A stretch of DNA of 64,000 nucleotides from Haliangium sp963772315. Its GTDB lineage: Bacteria; Myxococcota_A; Polyangia; Haliangiales; Haliangiaceae. Position 1 is the first letter of the stretch; each line of letters begins with the position of its first letter. Shown here piece by piece: positions 37,116 through 46,625 of the stretch. A program made the translations under genes and the position numbers. Where the stretch lies: positions 434,001 through 498,000 of the forward strand of contig CAVYWJ010000003.1 of the NCBI GenBank assembly GCA_963772315.1, given 5' to 3'. A model generated the notes under the pieces. That model was not told the DNA's origin, did no database searches, and was given only the letters and a program-made list of their open reading frames with translations.

Positions 37116-37837
37116 TCAGAACGCCTGCTCCCACGCATTCTCGCCCACAAGCGCTGGGCTCGTCTTCGCGGTCACCTTCACATCGTCGCCCTCCATCGCA
37201 CCCGGCGGGCGGCCGGTGACCCATACGCGCAGGCCGTTGCCGGGGCCAAGCACGAACCAGCCCGTGGGCGCGAGTTGCTCCACCACGTACGGTTCGAGCT
37301 CTGCCGGCTTGCCGTCGGTGGGTTGGCACAAGAGCACTGGTGCGGAGAGCTCACCCTGTCCGCTCGGCGTCGCCAGCACGCAGCGCAGCTTCACGCTTGG
37401 CGAGCGGGCGAGCGCGAGCCCGCCCTCGAACACGTGCGGACACACCGCGTTGTCGAGCGCGAGCTCAACCCCGACTATGCCGTCGACCACCGTGTAGTGC
37501 CCGCGGTAGCCTTGCTGCTCGCGATAACGATCCTCGGTTTGGACCTCGGGACCGTCGTTGCGAAAGTGATAGCGCCACCCGCGGCATGCCGTCGCCGTGC
37601 CATCGGCAGCGAGAGCGAGCACGAACGAGGACGTCGAATCTTCATTCAGCACCTGCAGGGCGTGTGTCCCGTGCATCGTTCGCTGGATTGCGGTCGCGTA
37701 GCGCCCGGGTGCAAACGCCAGAGGAGCGAACCCGTGGTCAAGTTCGATGGCGGGCGCCACGGCCAGATCCTCGAGCGTGGACACCGCGCGCGGCTCTGCG
37801 TCGCCGGAGAGGATCGTGTAGGGGCCACGCAGGGTCT
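37116..37837 (-). pseudogene. C-terminal fragment of an unrecognised protein
   Basis: One open minus-strand frame of about 240 codons without a credible start. Segments: GPYTILSGDAEPRAVSTLED, HGFAPLAFAPGRYATAIQRT, YREQQGYRGHYTVVDGIVGV and GPGNGLRVWVTGRPPG. It ends ENAWEQAF. The content looks like a real beta-rich protein, and an ATG-like start upstream lies in unrelated DUF4157 coding. It is joined at about 37838 to the DUF4157 fragment, so both genes were cut and fused. Family not recognised. Confidence 0.5.
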
Positions 37838-38381
37838 GCCGTGTGCAAATCGGGCTGGCCGCGAAATGCAACGTGCTCACCCGTCGCATAGGCTTCGGCG
37901 CCCAGATGCTCGCTAGCCGTCGCGGCTTTGCCACCAATATGGGCTTGGACCCGGCTCAGATCGTGTGCATCACCAAATGCCCCCTGGATTCTATCGAAGT
38001 AGGGCAGGGTGCTGCTGATTCCGCTCACGCCCGCGGTAGCAGCGCGATGCACGGACGCGGAATCATCGGCTTCAACCACTCCGCGCGCCTGCACCGCGTG
38101 TGGGCTGCTCTCCGTTAGCGCTGTGACCCCCCCTGTGCTGCGTCCATCAAAGGATCCATCGTATGATCCCAGAGTGACCGCGCCTGCGGGGCTGTGGCTC
38201 CCGGGGCGGGCGCAGCCGCCTTGCGCTGAATTGCAGCCCCACGGCTTGGGGAAAGTTTGCTCGTACGCGTCACCTTACCTGGTGCTGGGCGTGGCGCATG
38301 TTGCGGCTCATGACTGCCCGCTATTTGCTCGGGACCGCCATTCTGCCGATCACCTTTTTCCATGCCAAGCTCCTCTCGCAC
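37838..38381 (-). pseudogene. DUF4157 (eCIS-core-type metallopeptidase domain) N-terminal fragment, frameshifted
   Basis: Two minus-strand frames join: KVTRTSKLSPSRGAAIQRKA with RSLWDHTMDPLMDAA (38381 to about 38125), then VQARGVVEADDSASVHRAAT, TLPYFDRIQGAFG, HDLSRVQAHIGGKAATASEH and AYATGEHVAFRGQPDLHTA. These are the conserved regions ahead of the HExxH helix in DUF4157 proteins, often found with extracellular contractile injection systems. The frame breaks at a run of seven C (38127-38133). The gene stops right where the HEAAHVVQQ helix should follow, so the active site is missing. Confidence 0.78.
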
Positions 38382-38614
38382 ACGAACTCAGAGTCGTGCA
38401 TATGGCGGGCAGAATTCCATGCTGCCGCCGTGGTGCCCTCAAGAACTACTCACGCCTAGAACATCATTCTTCACCTGCCAGTGTTGGCAGTCAAGCATGC
38501 GCCTGTTTCTGCGGGCAGCCTTTCTTTAAATTTCATCTCCTTTGCACCACCACCGGAATTCTAGCAGCTCAAGCTCAGAAGGATTCTGAGGGCGCAGAGG
38601 ACCCTCTCTGATTA
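38382..38614. other. Intergenic region, lower GC, no gene seen
   Basis: No supported frame on either strand. Visibly richer in A/T than its neighbours, as is much of 37.9-38.6 kb. Confidence 0.3.
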
Positions 38615-39457
38615 TTAACGCGTCGGCGCGGGCGTCTGGGCGTGGACGAACGCGCGGAACGAGCGCGGCGGGCGGCCGGTGATGCGGAGGACGGCATCGG
38701 TCGTGCGGTCCTCGGTGCCGGCCGCGATGCTCGCTTCGAGCGCGGCGAGGAACCCGGCGTACGCGTCGGGCATGCCCGAGGCGACCATTGATGTCCGTGC
38801 CTCGTCGGTCGACACAGCCCGGTGCACGATCGGCCGGCCGCTGGTTGCGGACAGGATGGCGGCGACGTCGTCGTACGAGAGCGCCTCGGGGCCCGTGAGC
38901 ACGAGCGCCGCGTTCGCGGGCTGGAGCAGGGTCTCGACCGCCACGGCCGCGATGTCGGCGGCGTCGATGAAGCCGACGCGGCCTCGGCCGGTGGCGGTGA
39001 CCATCACGCCATCGCGGGCGATTGCCTGCGCCAGGTGATGCTGCGGAGCGAAGAAGTTCTGCATGAACCACGACGGGCGCAGCACGGTCCAGGCAGGCAC
39101 CTTGGCCCTGAGCGCCGCGTGCACGGCGCCGTGCCCCTGGGCGCCTTCGTCGATCGCCGACGAGCTCAGCAGCACCATGCGCTGCGCCCCGCGCGCGAGC
39201 GCACGCTCGATGAACGGCACCATGACCTCAGCGGGATCCCCGGCCAGCGCCGGCGCCACCAGGTACACGGCGTCGATGTCGCGGAGCGCCTGGTCGTGGG
39301 TGTCGGTGCGCTCCCAGTCGAAGCGGACGTGGTCACCGACGTCGGCCTGGGCTTGGGCGCTGCGGCTCGCGATGCGCGCAGAGACGCCACGCGCGCGCAG
39401 CCCCTGCGCCACCAGCGCGCCGGTCTGCCCCGTGCCACCAAGCACGAGCGCGCGCAT
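38615..39457 (-). CDS. NmrA-like NAD(P)-binding family protein
   Basis: 280 residues from ATG 39457. Rossmann-type start MRALVLGGTGQTGALVAQGL (GxxGxxG), VYLVAPALAGDP, MVLLSSSAID, LRPSWFMQNF and VGFIDAADIAAVAV match the NmrA/TMR (SDR atypical) group. These are redox sensors or oxidoreductases such as quinone reductase QOR2 relatives. The start codon overlaps the stop of the SnoaL-like gene (ATGA), so the two are translated together. Confidence 0.88.
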   Translation of the reverse strand: MRALVLGGTGQTGALVAQGLRARGVSARIASRSAQAQADVGDHVRFDWERTDTHDQALRDIDAVYLVAPALAGDPAEVMVPFIERALARGAQRMVLLSSSAIDEGAQGHGAVHAALRAKVPAWTVLRPSWFMQNFFAPQHHLAQAIARDGVMVTATGRGRVGFIDAADIAAVAVETLLQPANAALVLTGPEALSYDDVAAILSATSGRPIVHRAVSTDEARTSMVASGMPDAYAGFLAALEASIAAGTEDRTTDAVLRITGRPPRSFRAFVHAQTPAPTR

Positions 39458-39906
39458 CAGCTGACCCCCATGGTGCTGGACACGGCGTCCACGCCGCCGA
39501 AGGACTCGGCCGCGGCCATGGGGTTCCAGTACTCGCGGTAGCGGACGATCAGGCCGCCCTGGCACTCGACGAAGAAGACGTAGTCCTGCTCGTACGGCCG
39601 CGACGTGGTGGCGATCGTGGCCGAGCCGTGTGCCTCGGCGATCGCGATGTTCGGGTTGGTGGTGGCGTACCGTCGAATGTCGCGGAAGGCCAGGTTCAGG
39701 AACACGTCGGGCGTGCGCGCGAAGTAGTCGCGGATCGCGTCCTTGCCCTGGAGCCGGGCCGGCCAGCCGGCGGCGGCCGCGTACGGAAACTCGACCACGG
39801 CGTCGTCGGCAAACAGGGCCAGCCATGGCTCGAGGTCACGCGCCACCAGGGCGAGGTGGGCGTCGAGGGCCTCCAGTGCGTTGGTCGGTCGAGGATGGTG
39901 AGACAT
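39457..39906 (-). CDS. SnoaL/NTF2-like protein
   Basis: 149 residues from ATG 39906 (MSHHPRPTNALEALDAHLAL), with RBS AAGGAG 7 bases upstream. The NTF2-like fold is indicated by LALVARDLEPWLALFADDAV, VVEFPYA, LQGKDAIRDYFART and VRYREYWNPMA. SnoaL-like enzymes act on small hydrophobic substrates (cyclases, isomerases, or stress proteins). The partner NmrA-like reductase is in the same operon. The activity itself cannot be predicted. Confidence 0.85.
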   Translation of the reverse strand: MSHHPRPTNALEALDAHLALVARDLEPWLALFADDAVVEFPYAAAAGWPARLQGKDAIRDYFARTPDVFLNLAFRDIRRYATTNPNIAIAEAHGSATIATTSRPYEQDYVFFVECQGGLIVRYREYWNPMAAAESFGGVDAVSSTMGVS

Positions 39907-40092
39907 GAAGTTCTCCTTGCGGCGCCGTGGCGCTGCCTTGATACGAACTGTACCCTGACCACCCATGCAGCGCGTCCGAAGTGCCGATCCGCCCGTCCGG
40001 CCGCGCGTGCCCTGCGCGCGGGGGATGCTGCTAAATGTAAAGGTACCGGCGTGCACCTGATATCAGTCAATCATTAGTGGTAAGGAGACACG

Positions 40093-43025
40093 ATGAAGAC
40101 CACCTACTGGCGATGGCTGGCGAGCTTGCTCGTCCCCTTGATCACCGCGAGTTGCGACGGCGGCACTGAACCCGCCGCCCCCGATGCCTCAGCGCAGCCG
40201 AGCCCCGCAAAGGACGGCGGCGGCACCGACGCTACCACCCCCACCGACCCCGATGCCTCGGCGCCGATGGGCGAGGTAGTTTGCCTCGGCGGCACCGCAT
40301 CCGCCGGTACCGACCCCTCGGCGCCGCCGAGCCCTCCCCGCCAGGGCGCACAGGCCGTGAGCGCGCGTCTGACCACGCCATGGACCAACGCGGCGCTGCA
40401 GGCGGCGGTGCCGCTGCCCGAATACCCACGCCCGCAGCTGACGCGCCCCGACTGGCTGAACCTGAACGGGATGTGGAGCTACAACGGCGGCAGCGCCGCG
40501 CCGAATGCGGACAGTCCGCCGGCCACCGCGCCGGCCTTTCCGGCCAACCCGGAGCAGATCCGCGTGCCGTATCCGGTGGAGTCCTTTCTATCGGGCATCC
40601 AGCGCACGAACGACCGCAACCTCTGGTACAAGCGCTCATTCACGGTGCCGGCCGGCTGGAGCGGCAAGCGCGTGAAGCTGAACTTTGGCGCGGTCGACCG
40701 CAAGGCCACCGTCTACGTGAACGGCCAGCAGGTCGGCCAGCACAGCGGCGGCTATGACGCGTTCAGCTTCGACATCACGCCCTACCTGTGCAGCGGCGGC
40801 AGCAACCAGCTGGTGGTCGGCGCCTTCGACCCGACCACCGGCGACGATATGCTGGGCAAGCAGACGCTGAACCCCGGCGGTATCTTCTACACGCCGAGCT
40901 CCGGTATCTGGCAGACGGTGTGGCTGGAGCCGGTGACCGCGGCGCACATCACGCGGCTCGACATGACACCCGACCTGCCGAACAACCGGCTGCGTGTGAT
41001 CGTGCACGGCAGCAGCCTGGCCGGGCACACCATCGAGGCGGTTGCGTCGGCCGCCGGCACGCAGGTCGGCAATGCCACCGGCAGCGCCGGCGCCGAGCTC
41101 ACGATCCCAATGCCGAACGCGCGCCTGTGGTCGCCGGACGATCCCTTCCTCTACGACCTGAAGGTGCGCGTGCGCAGCAGTAATGGCACGGTGGTCGAGG
41201 AGGTCGGCAGCTACTTCGGCATGCGCTCGATCACCGTCGGCACTGTCAACGGCGTGCCGCGTCCGCTGCTCAACGGCAAGTTCGTGTTCCAGTACGGCCC
41301 GCTGGACCAAGGCTTCTGGCCCGACGGCCTGTACACCGCGCCGACCGACGAGGCGCTGAAGTTCGACCTGCAGGCCACCAAGGACCTCGGGATGAACATG
41401 GTGCGCAAGCACATCAAGGTCGAGCCGCAGCGCTGGTTCTACTGGGCCGACAAGCTGGGCCTGCTGGTGTGGCAGGACATGCCGCACGCCTGGGACGCCG
41501 AGTCCAGCACTGCGGTGCGCGCCCGGGTGGAGGCCCAGGACCGCGAGATCGTCGACGAGCACCGCTCGTCGCCGGCGGTCGTCGTCTGGGTGATCTTCAA
41601 CGAGAGCTGGGGCGACTTCGATATGGTCCGCATGGCCAACCAGTTCAAGGCGTGGGACCCGAGCCGGCTGAGCAACACCCACTCGGGCATCAACTTCGCG
41701 CCGGGCGACCTGGGCGTGGGCGACCTGATCGATAACCACGACTACCCCGGTCCGAGCGCGCCGGCCTTCCAGCCGAACCGCCTGTCGGTGCTGGGCGAGT
41801 TCGGCGGCAACGGGCTGCGCGTGGACGACCACATGTGGAACCCTGCGTCGACCTGCTGCTACAACCTCTACCCCGACTCGGCGACGCTGACCAATGTCTA
41901 CCTGGAGCAGGTGAACGGGTTGCGCGAGCTGACGATGTCAAAGGGTCTGAGCGCGGCGGTCTACACCGAGATCACCGATGTCGAGGACGAGCTGAACGGC
42001 TTCCTGACCTACGACCGGCACGTGCGCAAGATGGACTTCGCGCGGGTGAAGACGGCGCACGAGGCGCTGATCAGCGGCGAGCCCTACCTGCGACGCGGCA
42101 CCTCGTACTCGTTCCGCACCGTGACCCCGGGCGTCAACCGCCACATGCGGCACTTCAACGGCCTGGGCGCGACCGAGGTGGTCGATGCCAGCAGCAGCGA
42201 GGTGCTGAAGAAGGACGCGTCGTGGAAGGTCGTCAACGGCCTGGCCGACAGCAGCTGCCTGTCGTTCGAGGCGATCAACCAGCCGGGGAATTTCCTGCGC
42301 CACCAGGAAGCTCCGGCTGCGCATCGACGCAGACGACGACAGCGCGCTGTTCGAGGCCGACGCCACCTTCTGCCCGCGCAAGGCGCTGGACGGCGGCGGC
42401 GGTCTGTCGCTCGAGTCGAAGAACAACCCTGGCTTCTACGTGCGGCACATCGACTCGGAAGCTCTGGCTGAACGCGTTCGAGGACACGAGCCTGTTCCGT
42501 GCCGATGCCTCGTGGGTGCCGGTCACCGGCTGGTGGCGCAGCTCGGTGCTGGTGGAGCCGAATTCGATGCACTCGCTGCGCGTGCTGACGCCGGGCTTCG
42601 ACAATCGCTACCTGCGCCACCGGGACGCGCTGGCCTTCACCGATGTGGTGGACGCCGCGAGCAATGCGACGCTGAAGCTGGACGCGAGCTGGCGCATGGT
42701 GCCGGGCCTGGCGGACGCGAGCTGCTACTCGTTCGAGTCGCGCAACTTTCCCGGCGAGTACCTGCGGCACAGCTTCTCGCGCGTGCGCCGCAATCCGCTG
42801 GAGGACAGCGCGCTGTACCGCGCCGACGCGACCTTCTGCGCGGAGGGCACTGCTGACGGCAGCCCCGGCACGCGCTTCGCGGCGTCGAACTTCCCGAACC
42901 GCTACCTGCGCCACTATGCGGAGGAGGTGTGGATCGCCGACGGGCAGGGCGGCGATAGCTGGAACACGTCGGCCAGCTTCGATCCGGACACCAAGTGGTC
43001 GGTGGAGAACGCCTGGGCGCCGTGA
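40093..43025 (+). pseudogene. GH2-family glycoside hydrolase lipoprotein with AbfB domains, two frameshifts
   Basis: RBS AAGGAG, then lipoprotein signal MKTTYWRWLASLLVPLITAS ending in a cysteine. Residues about 110-700 are GH2: sugar-binding domain (NLWYKRSFTVPAGWSGKRVK), Ig-like domain and the TIM barrel, with FNESWGDFDM (acid/base Glu) and a later LGEFGG (nucleophile-type Glu). Then come AbfB (CBM42) repeats: GTSYSFRTVTPGVNRHMRHF, HSLRVLTPGFDNRYLRH and SYSFESRNFPGEYLRH. The frame slips at about 42306 and again at about 42459. Both slips sit in GGAAGCTC, and deleting one G at each restores HQKLRLRID and HIDSKLWLNA. Such a protein would cut arabinose- or galactose-containing polymers outside the cell. 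Confidence 0.85.
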
Positions 43026-43580
43026 GGTCTGCGAGGAATCGCAGCGGCCGGTGGCACGCCCTCGTCGGCGACCCCGTGAAACCTGGCTCCCGGGGAGCCC
43101 TGCTCGAGCGCCAGCCTGAAGAGATGGGCGGCGTCGAGTCGATGCACCGCGGGCCAGCGGTTGAGCCCGTCGCCCACGTACGCCGAAACGCCCTTGTCAC
43201 GCGCGATGCCGATGAGAGCCGGAACGAAGCCGTGATCGCCGTCGCCATGGTCCCGGACGTCAAGACGAAGGGCTTGTCCGAACCGTCGAGCGCGCCCGCG
43301 ATCGCCTCGACCGCTCGCCGATCGATTTCAGCGCTGGCCTCGTACCGGAGAAGTCGTGAATGAAGGCCGTGTGGATGACTCCATCCGCTGCAGCGGCTCC
43401 GCGCCTCAGGCTGTCGAGATCGTCGAGAGCACCTCGATGCACCTGGGCACCCGCGGCGACGAGCGACCTGGCAGCCAGGTCGGAGCGAGCGAGAGCGAGC
43501 ACCTGATGGCCCGCGCCGATGAGTTCTTGAACGATGGCAGAACCGATGAAGCCGGTAGCACCGGTGACGAAGACGCGCAT
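43026..43580 (-). pseudogene. NAD-dependent epimerase/reductase, frameshifted and truncated
   Basis: Starts MRVFVTGATGFIGSAIVQEL at ATG 43580 with RBS AAGGAG, then DGVIHTAFIHDFS. Two further frames carry EIDRRAVEAIAGALDGSDKP with FVLTSGTMA, and VGDGLNRWPAVHRLDAAHLF with ALEQGSPGARFHGVADEGVP. At least two frame changes occur (near 43270-43350 and 43190-43230). The C-terminal part is lost where the GH2-AbfB gene ends (43025). Divergent from the AraC-type regulator that probably controlled it. Confidence 0.75.
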
Positions 43581-43735
43581 GGTCTGATTCTCCTTGGTTG
43601 GAGCGGGGTGGGGGGTCACTTCGCGAAGCGTGCCCCACGCCGGCCGTGCCTCGATTGGGCGAACTTGGCGGAACGTCCATCGGCCGCTGCCCCGCGCTGC
43701 CAAGAATGCCCAAGCGCCGCGCGCGATCGACGGGT

Positions 43736-44581
43736 ATGCTCGCCGACTTGGATACCACTGCCGAGCAAGGCGGTCCGGTTCGGATCGCTGCCTACCGACC
43801 GGCCTCGCTTCCCGGCGTGGCGGTCCTTCGCTTCGAGAGCGAAGGTCATCTCTATCGTGTCGTGCCGGATCGCTTCGCCACCGTGCTTCACCTCGCGGGG
43901 CGCTCGGAGTGGACGATGCTCGGTGCGCGCCGGTCGAGCGGCCCCGGTACGATCGATCTGAAGATTCCCGGCGAGGTGTACGCGGAGCGCGCGCGACACG
44001 GCACCGCGCAGTTCCAGGTCGTGCTGTTCGACGACGCGCTCGTGGAGGATGCGCGCGCCGCTCTCGATCGGCCTGCCGTCGTGCCGGAGGACAACGCGAT
44101 CGACGGCCGCGACCCGCGCGTCAGCCCTCTGGTCGCGTTTCATCGACGACTGCTCGACGCCGGCGCGACGTCGGCCGTGCTCGAGGAAGAGCTGTGCCAC
44201 GCCCTCACCGCCTTCGTAGGGCTGACCAGCGCAGAGCGCGGAGCGCGTCTCAGCTCATCAGGGTGGAGCCCGGCGGTCACGCGCGCCCGCGCGCTGCTCG
44301 ACGCGCGTCTCACCGATACGGTCACGCTCGACGAGCTGTCCGCCCATGCGCGCCTCGACAAGTACCGCCTGTCTCGCGCCTTTCGAGCCGAGGTCGGCCT
44401 GCCGCCGCACGCGTACGTCACGCATCGTCGGATCAGCCTCGCGCAGACCCTGCTCGCGCGTGGGCTTTCGCAGGCCGACGTTGCCGTGAGCGTCGGCCTC
44501 TACGATCAGAGCCAGCTGCATCGCCACTTCAAACGCATCCTCGGCGTGACGCCGGGCGCGTACGCCCGCGCCGTTCGTTGA
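43736..44581 (+). CDS. AraC-family transcriptional regulator
   Basis: About 281 residues from ATG 43736 (MLADLDTTAEQGGPVRIAAY). The C-terminal 100 residues carry two helix-turn-helix motifs of the AraC type: VTLDELSAHARLDKYRLSRA and LSQADVAVSVGLYDQSQLHR with FKRILGVTPGAYARAVR. The N-terminal sensing domain (RFATVLHLAGRSEWTMLG...VYAERARHGTAQFQVVLFD) is like those that bind small molecules. Divergent from the epimerase remnant, with a 155-base shared intergenic region. The inducer is unknown. Confidence 0.87.
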   Translation: MLADLDTTAEQGGPVRIAAYRPASLPGVAVLRFESEGHLYRVVPDRFATVLHLAGRSEWTMLGARRSSGPGTIDLKIPGEVYAERARHGTAQFQVVLFDDALVEDARAALDRPAVVPEDNAIDGRDPRVSPLVAFHRRLLDAGATSAVLEEELCHALTAFVGLTSAERGARLSSSGWSPAVTRARALLDARLTDTVTLDELSAHARLDKYRLSRAFRAEVGLPPHAYVTHRRISLAQTLLARGLSQADVAVSVGLYDQSQLHRHFKRILGVTPGAYARAVR

Positions 44582-44623
44582 TCCGGCGCCGACATGTCCC
44601 GGATCACGGCCCAGGGTATCGCC

Positions 44624-44917
44624 TCAGACGCCGTAGCACTGGAACGCGCCGGAAATGTCCTCCGGGCACGACGCGGCGCCGCACGTCGAGCTGCCGCCCG
44701 GATCGCAGTAGGCCTGGTCGCACGCCGGCGAGCACTCCGGCTGCTCGCAGCCGCTGACGATGGGCTCGCATACGATCCACGAGTCACCGCACGCGCCCCC
44801 GAGGTGCTGCACGCACACAGTCCCCGATCCGCACTCACCACATGGGCCTTCGTCATTTTCGAACAGGCAGCCGGTCATCCCGACGGCGACAGCGAACGCG
44901 AGCAGCAAGTACTTCAT
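44624..44917 (-). CDS. Small Cys-rich lipoprotein
   Basis: 97 residues: MKYLLLAFAVAVGMTGCLFE has a clear lipobox (MTGC). The mature part has 14 cysteines including the lipid one, in a knottin-like spacing (EGPCGECGSGTVCVQHLGG, SGCEQPECSPACDQAYC, SCPEDISGAFQCYG). Surface-located by inference. Family not recognised. Confidence 0.72.
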   Translation of the reverse strand: MKYLLLAFAVAVGMTGCLFENDEGPCGECGSGTVCVQHLGGACGDSWIVCEPIVSGCEQPECSPACDQAYCDPGGSSTCGAASCPEDISGAFQCYGV

Positions 44918-44978
44918 ACAGGCAGCGCCTAGGTAATGGGAAGCTGACATTGGCCGAGCGGTCAGCGTACTGGATGGT

Positions 44979-45365
44979 GTGGCGAGGGCACAATCCCTTC
45001 CCGAGTTGTTTGGCGTGCCGTTGCTCCTGAGCGACAGCCACCCTGGACACTCGGTTGGGGCTATGCGAGCGCGCGCACCGCTTCTCGGTGAGAATTACCT
45101 ACGTGCCGCGGTCCGCGAGCAGCGTTTCCCGCGCGTCAGTGCGCAAGAGGCCAGCGATGCAGTCGTCCTGGAGGCCACCCAGAACATCGTCGGCGATCCC
45201 GCGGGCGCCCCGAACCGCTTCCTCTTCACCGACTTCGGCGATCCCGAGCCGGATAGCTGCTACGGCCGCTGCGGCGGCATGTCGGCAAACTTCCAGTGCG
45301 GCTGTGACGAGGCCTGCGTGTTCTTCGGCGACTGCTGCGGCGACTTCCAGAACTTCTGCGAGTAA
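44979..45365 (+). CDS. Protein with C-terminal somatomedin-B-like domain (possibly N-truncated)
   Basis: Up to 128 residues from GTG 44979, with ATG 45063 as an alternative. The last 35 residues, from SCYGRCGGMSANFQCGCDEA to NFCE, carry eight cysteines spaced as C-x3-C-x8-C-x-C-x3-C-x5-CC-x6-C, with the DCCGDF core. That is the signature of somatomedin-B domains, best known from animal extracellular proteins such as vitronectin. The preceding region is unremarkable and lacks a signal peptide, so the 5' part may be missing. Confidence 0.65.
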   Translation: MARAQSLPELFGVPLLLSDSHPGHSVGAMRARAPLLGENYLRAAVREQRFPRVSAQEASDAVVLEATQNIVGDPAGAPNRFLFTDFGDPEPDSCYGRCGGMSANFQCGCDEACVFFGDCCGDFQNFCE

Positions 45366-45602
45366 CGATATCTGACCCGTAGCCACACGCCCGGTCCGCT
45401 GCCCCGCTGCAGCCGGAGCCGGGCGAACTTCGGCGTAGTATCCGAAAACTCGAGCGCCCTGTTTCACACTGAATTCGACGGTGGAAGCGCAAGCGGCCCG
45501 CCAAAGCGCTCCCGACAGGCGATCGGGTTGCGGTGCTCGACCCAAGGCGACTGCTGCGGCGAATTCCTCCACAGCGACGCCGATGGAGCGTGAGGCGCCG
45601 GG
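45366..45602. other. Intergenic region with a possible degenerate somatomedin-B remnant
   Basis: No complete gene. Near 45545-45595 the frame CSTQGDCCGEFLHSDADG shares GGCGACTGCTGCGGCGA with the SMB domain at 45330, which may be a decayed second domain or a chance match. Confidence 0.3.
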
Positions 45603-46496
45603 CTACGGGGCCTTGAGCACGCGGCTGAAGCTCACGTGGAGCTGACTCTGGACCAAGCCAGCCAGGCTGTCGATCGCGCCAGCGCTCAGACCCAGCCGTT
45701 CGTATAGGAGCCGTCGAACCTCGATGCGCACGGCATCGGCAGCCGCACGGATCCAACGCGCCGCGGTGGCGCGATGTACCTGCAGCAACGCTCCGAGCCG
45801 GTCGATGCTCAGCCCGTCGATGTAATGGAACCGGAGTATGCTGAGCTGCTTGGTGTCGAGGATACCGAGCGCATCCTCGACCGCTCGCTTGAACTCGCTC
45901 TGGTAACGGGTCTTGAAGTACTCGAGCTCGATGTCCGAGGGAAGGACGATGCGATCGAGACCTCCGCGCTCCTCGTCGCTCGGGAGCTGCTCGTCCTTGT
46001 TGCGGCCCATACTGATTGCGGTGCGGCGAGCCGCGATGCGTATTCACCCCACGAGCGAGCCCCGGCCAGCGTACGACGCGATGGTGGGCCGGTCTCGTTG
46101 CCCGTTCGCGATCAGCAGCTTGATGCGCACGACCTGCAGAACCTCATCGATCCGATCGGCCGCGAGGCCCATGCGCCGTAGCACCGGAGGCACCTGCCCG
46201 AGGGTCGCGCTGTCCAAGATCGCGATGGCAGCAGGCAGCCCCTGGGCGCAGCCGCAAGCCAGGTAGAGGTCCGAGCAGTGCATCTGGGTGAGGCAACGGG
46301 CCGGATCGCCCTCCTCGGGCAGATTCTCGGCCAGGTGGTGAATGAAGGCGTCCTCGGGCAGGTCGAGGCCAGGCCACGTGGCGCGACAGGTCTCGAGGAT
46401 CTCTTGCAAGCGCAGCCCCAGCGCTTGGGGAGCCCAACGGCTCACCGCCGGGTTCTTGGCGTGTGACTGGAAGACCGCCGAGAGGCTCGAGGACAT
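45603..46496 (-). pseudogene. Myxobacterial sigma-70-like factor split by an in-frame TGA
   Basis: One reading frame with a single stop (TGA 46044-46046). The N-terminal half starts MSSSLSAVFQSHAKNPAVSR and ends GRGSLVG. After the TGA the frame continues IRIAARRTAISMGRNKDEQL to sigma region 4-like FHYIDGLSIDRLGALLQVHR with ATAARWIRAA. The stop sits where sigma region 2 has a conserved tryptophan (W-IRIAARR), so TGG to TGA explains it. The lineage resembles the TIGR03001 gmx1 sigma group of myxobacteria, by memory. The kinase gene begins about 130 bases away, divergently, so both might share promoter DNA. Confidence 0.82.
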
Positions 46497-46501
46497 GTGA
46501 A

Positions 46502-46507
46502 AGTATA
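46502..46507 (-). promoter_or_regulatory. Putative -10 element of the sigma factor gene
   Basis: Read on the minus strand, TATACT lies five bases before the ATG at 46496, implying little or no 5' untranslated leader. Confidence 0.45.
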
Positions 46508-46625
46508 CCGGGTACGTGAGATCGCGGCACGCGTGCGTTCGCGCCTATCCAGCTCCACGGTCCGCCACCAAACTCGCTTTCTCCGGGCCGTATGCCAGAA
46601 TTACCATGTTTGATGGCGGATGCTC

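Noticed and set aside
37850..38381. Complete DUF4157 protein with an active HExxH
   Set aside because: The sequence changes to an unrelated gene before the HExxH helix, so no active site exists here.
42300..42470. Programmed frameshifting in the GH2-AbfB gene
   Set aside because: Two shifts in the same direction inside repeat domains, without a slippery heptamer or stop context, fit an indel or base-calling artefact better.
46044..46046. Selenocysteine or recoded TGA in the sigma factor
   Set aside because: The homologous position needs tryptophan, no selenium signal structure is visible, and TGA is used as a normal stop by other intact genes here.
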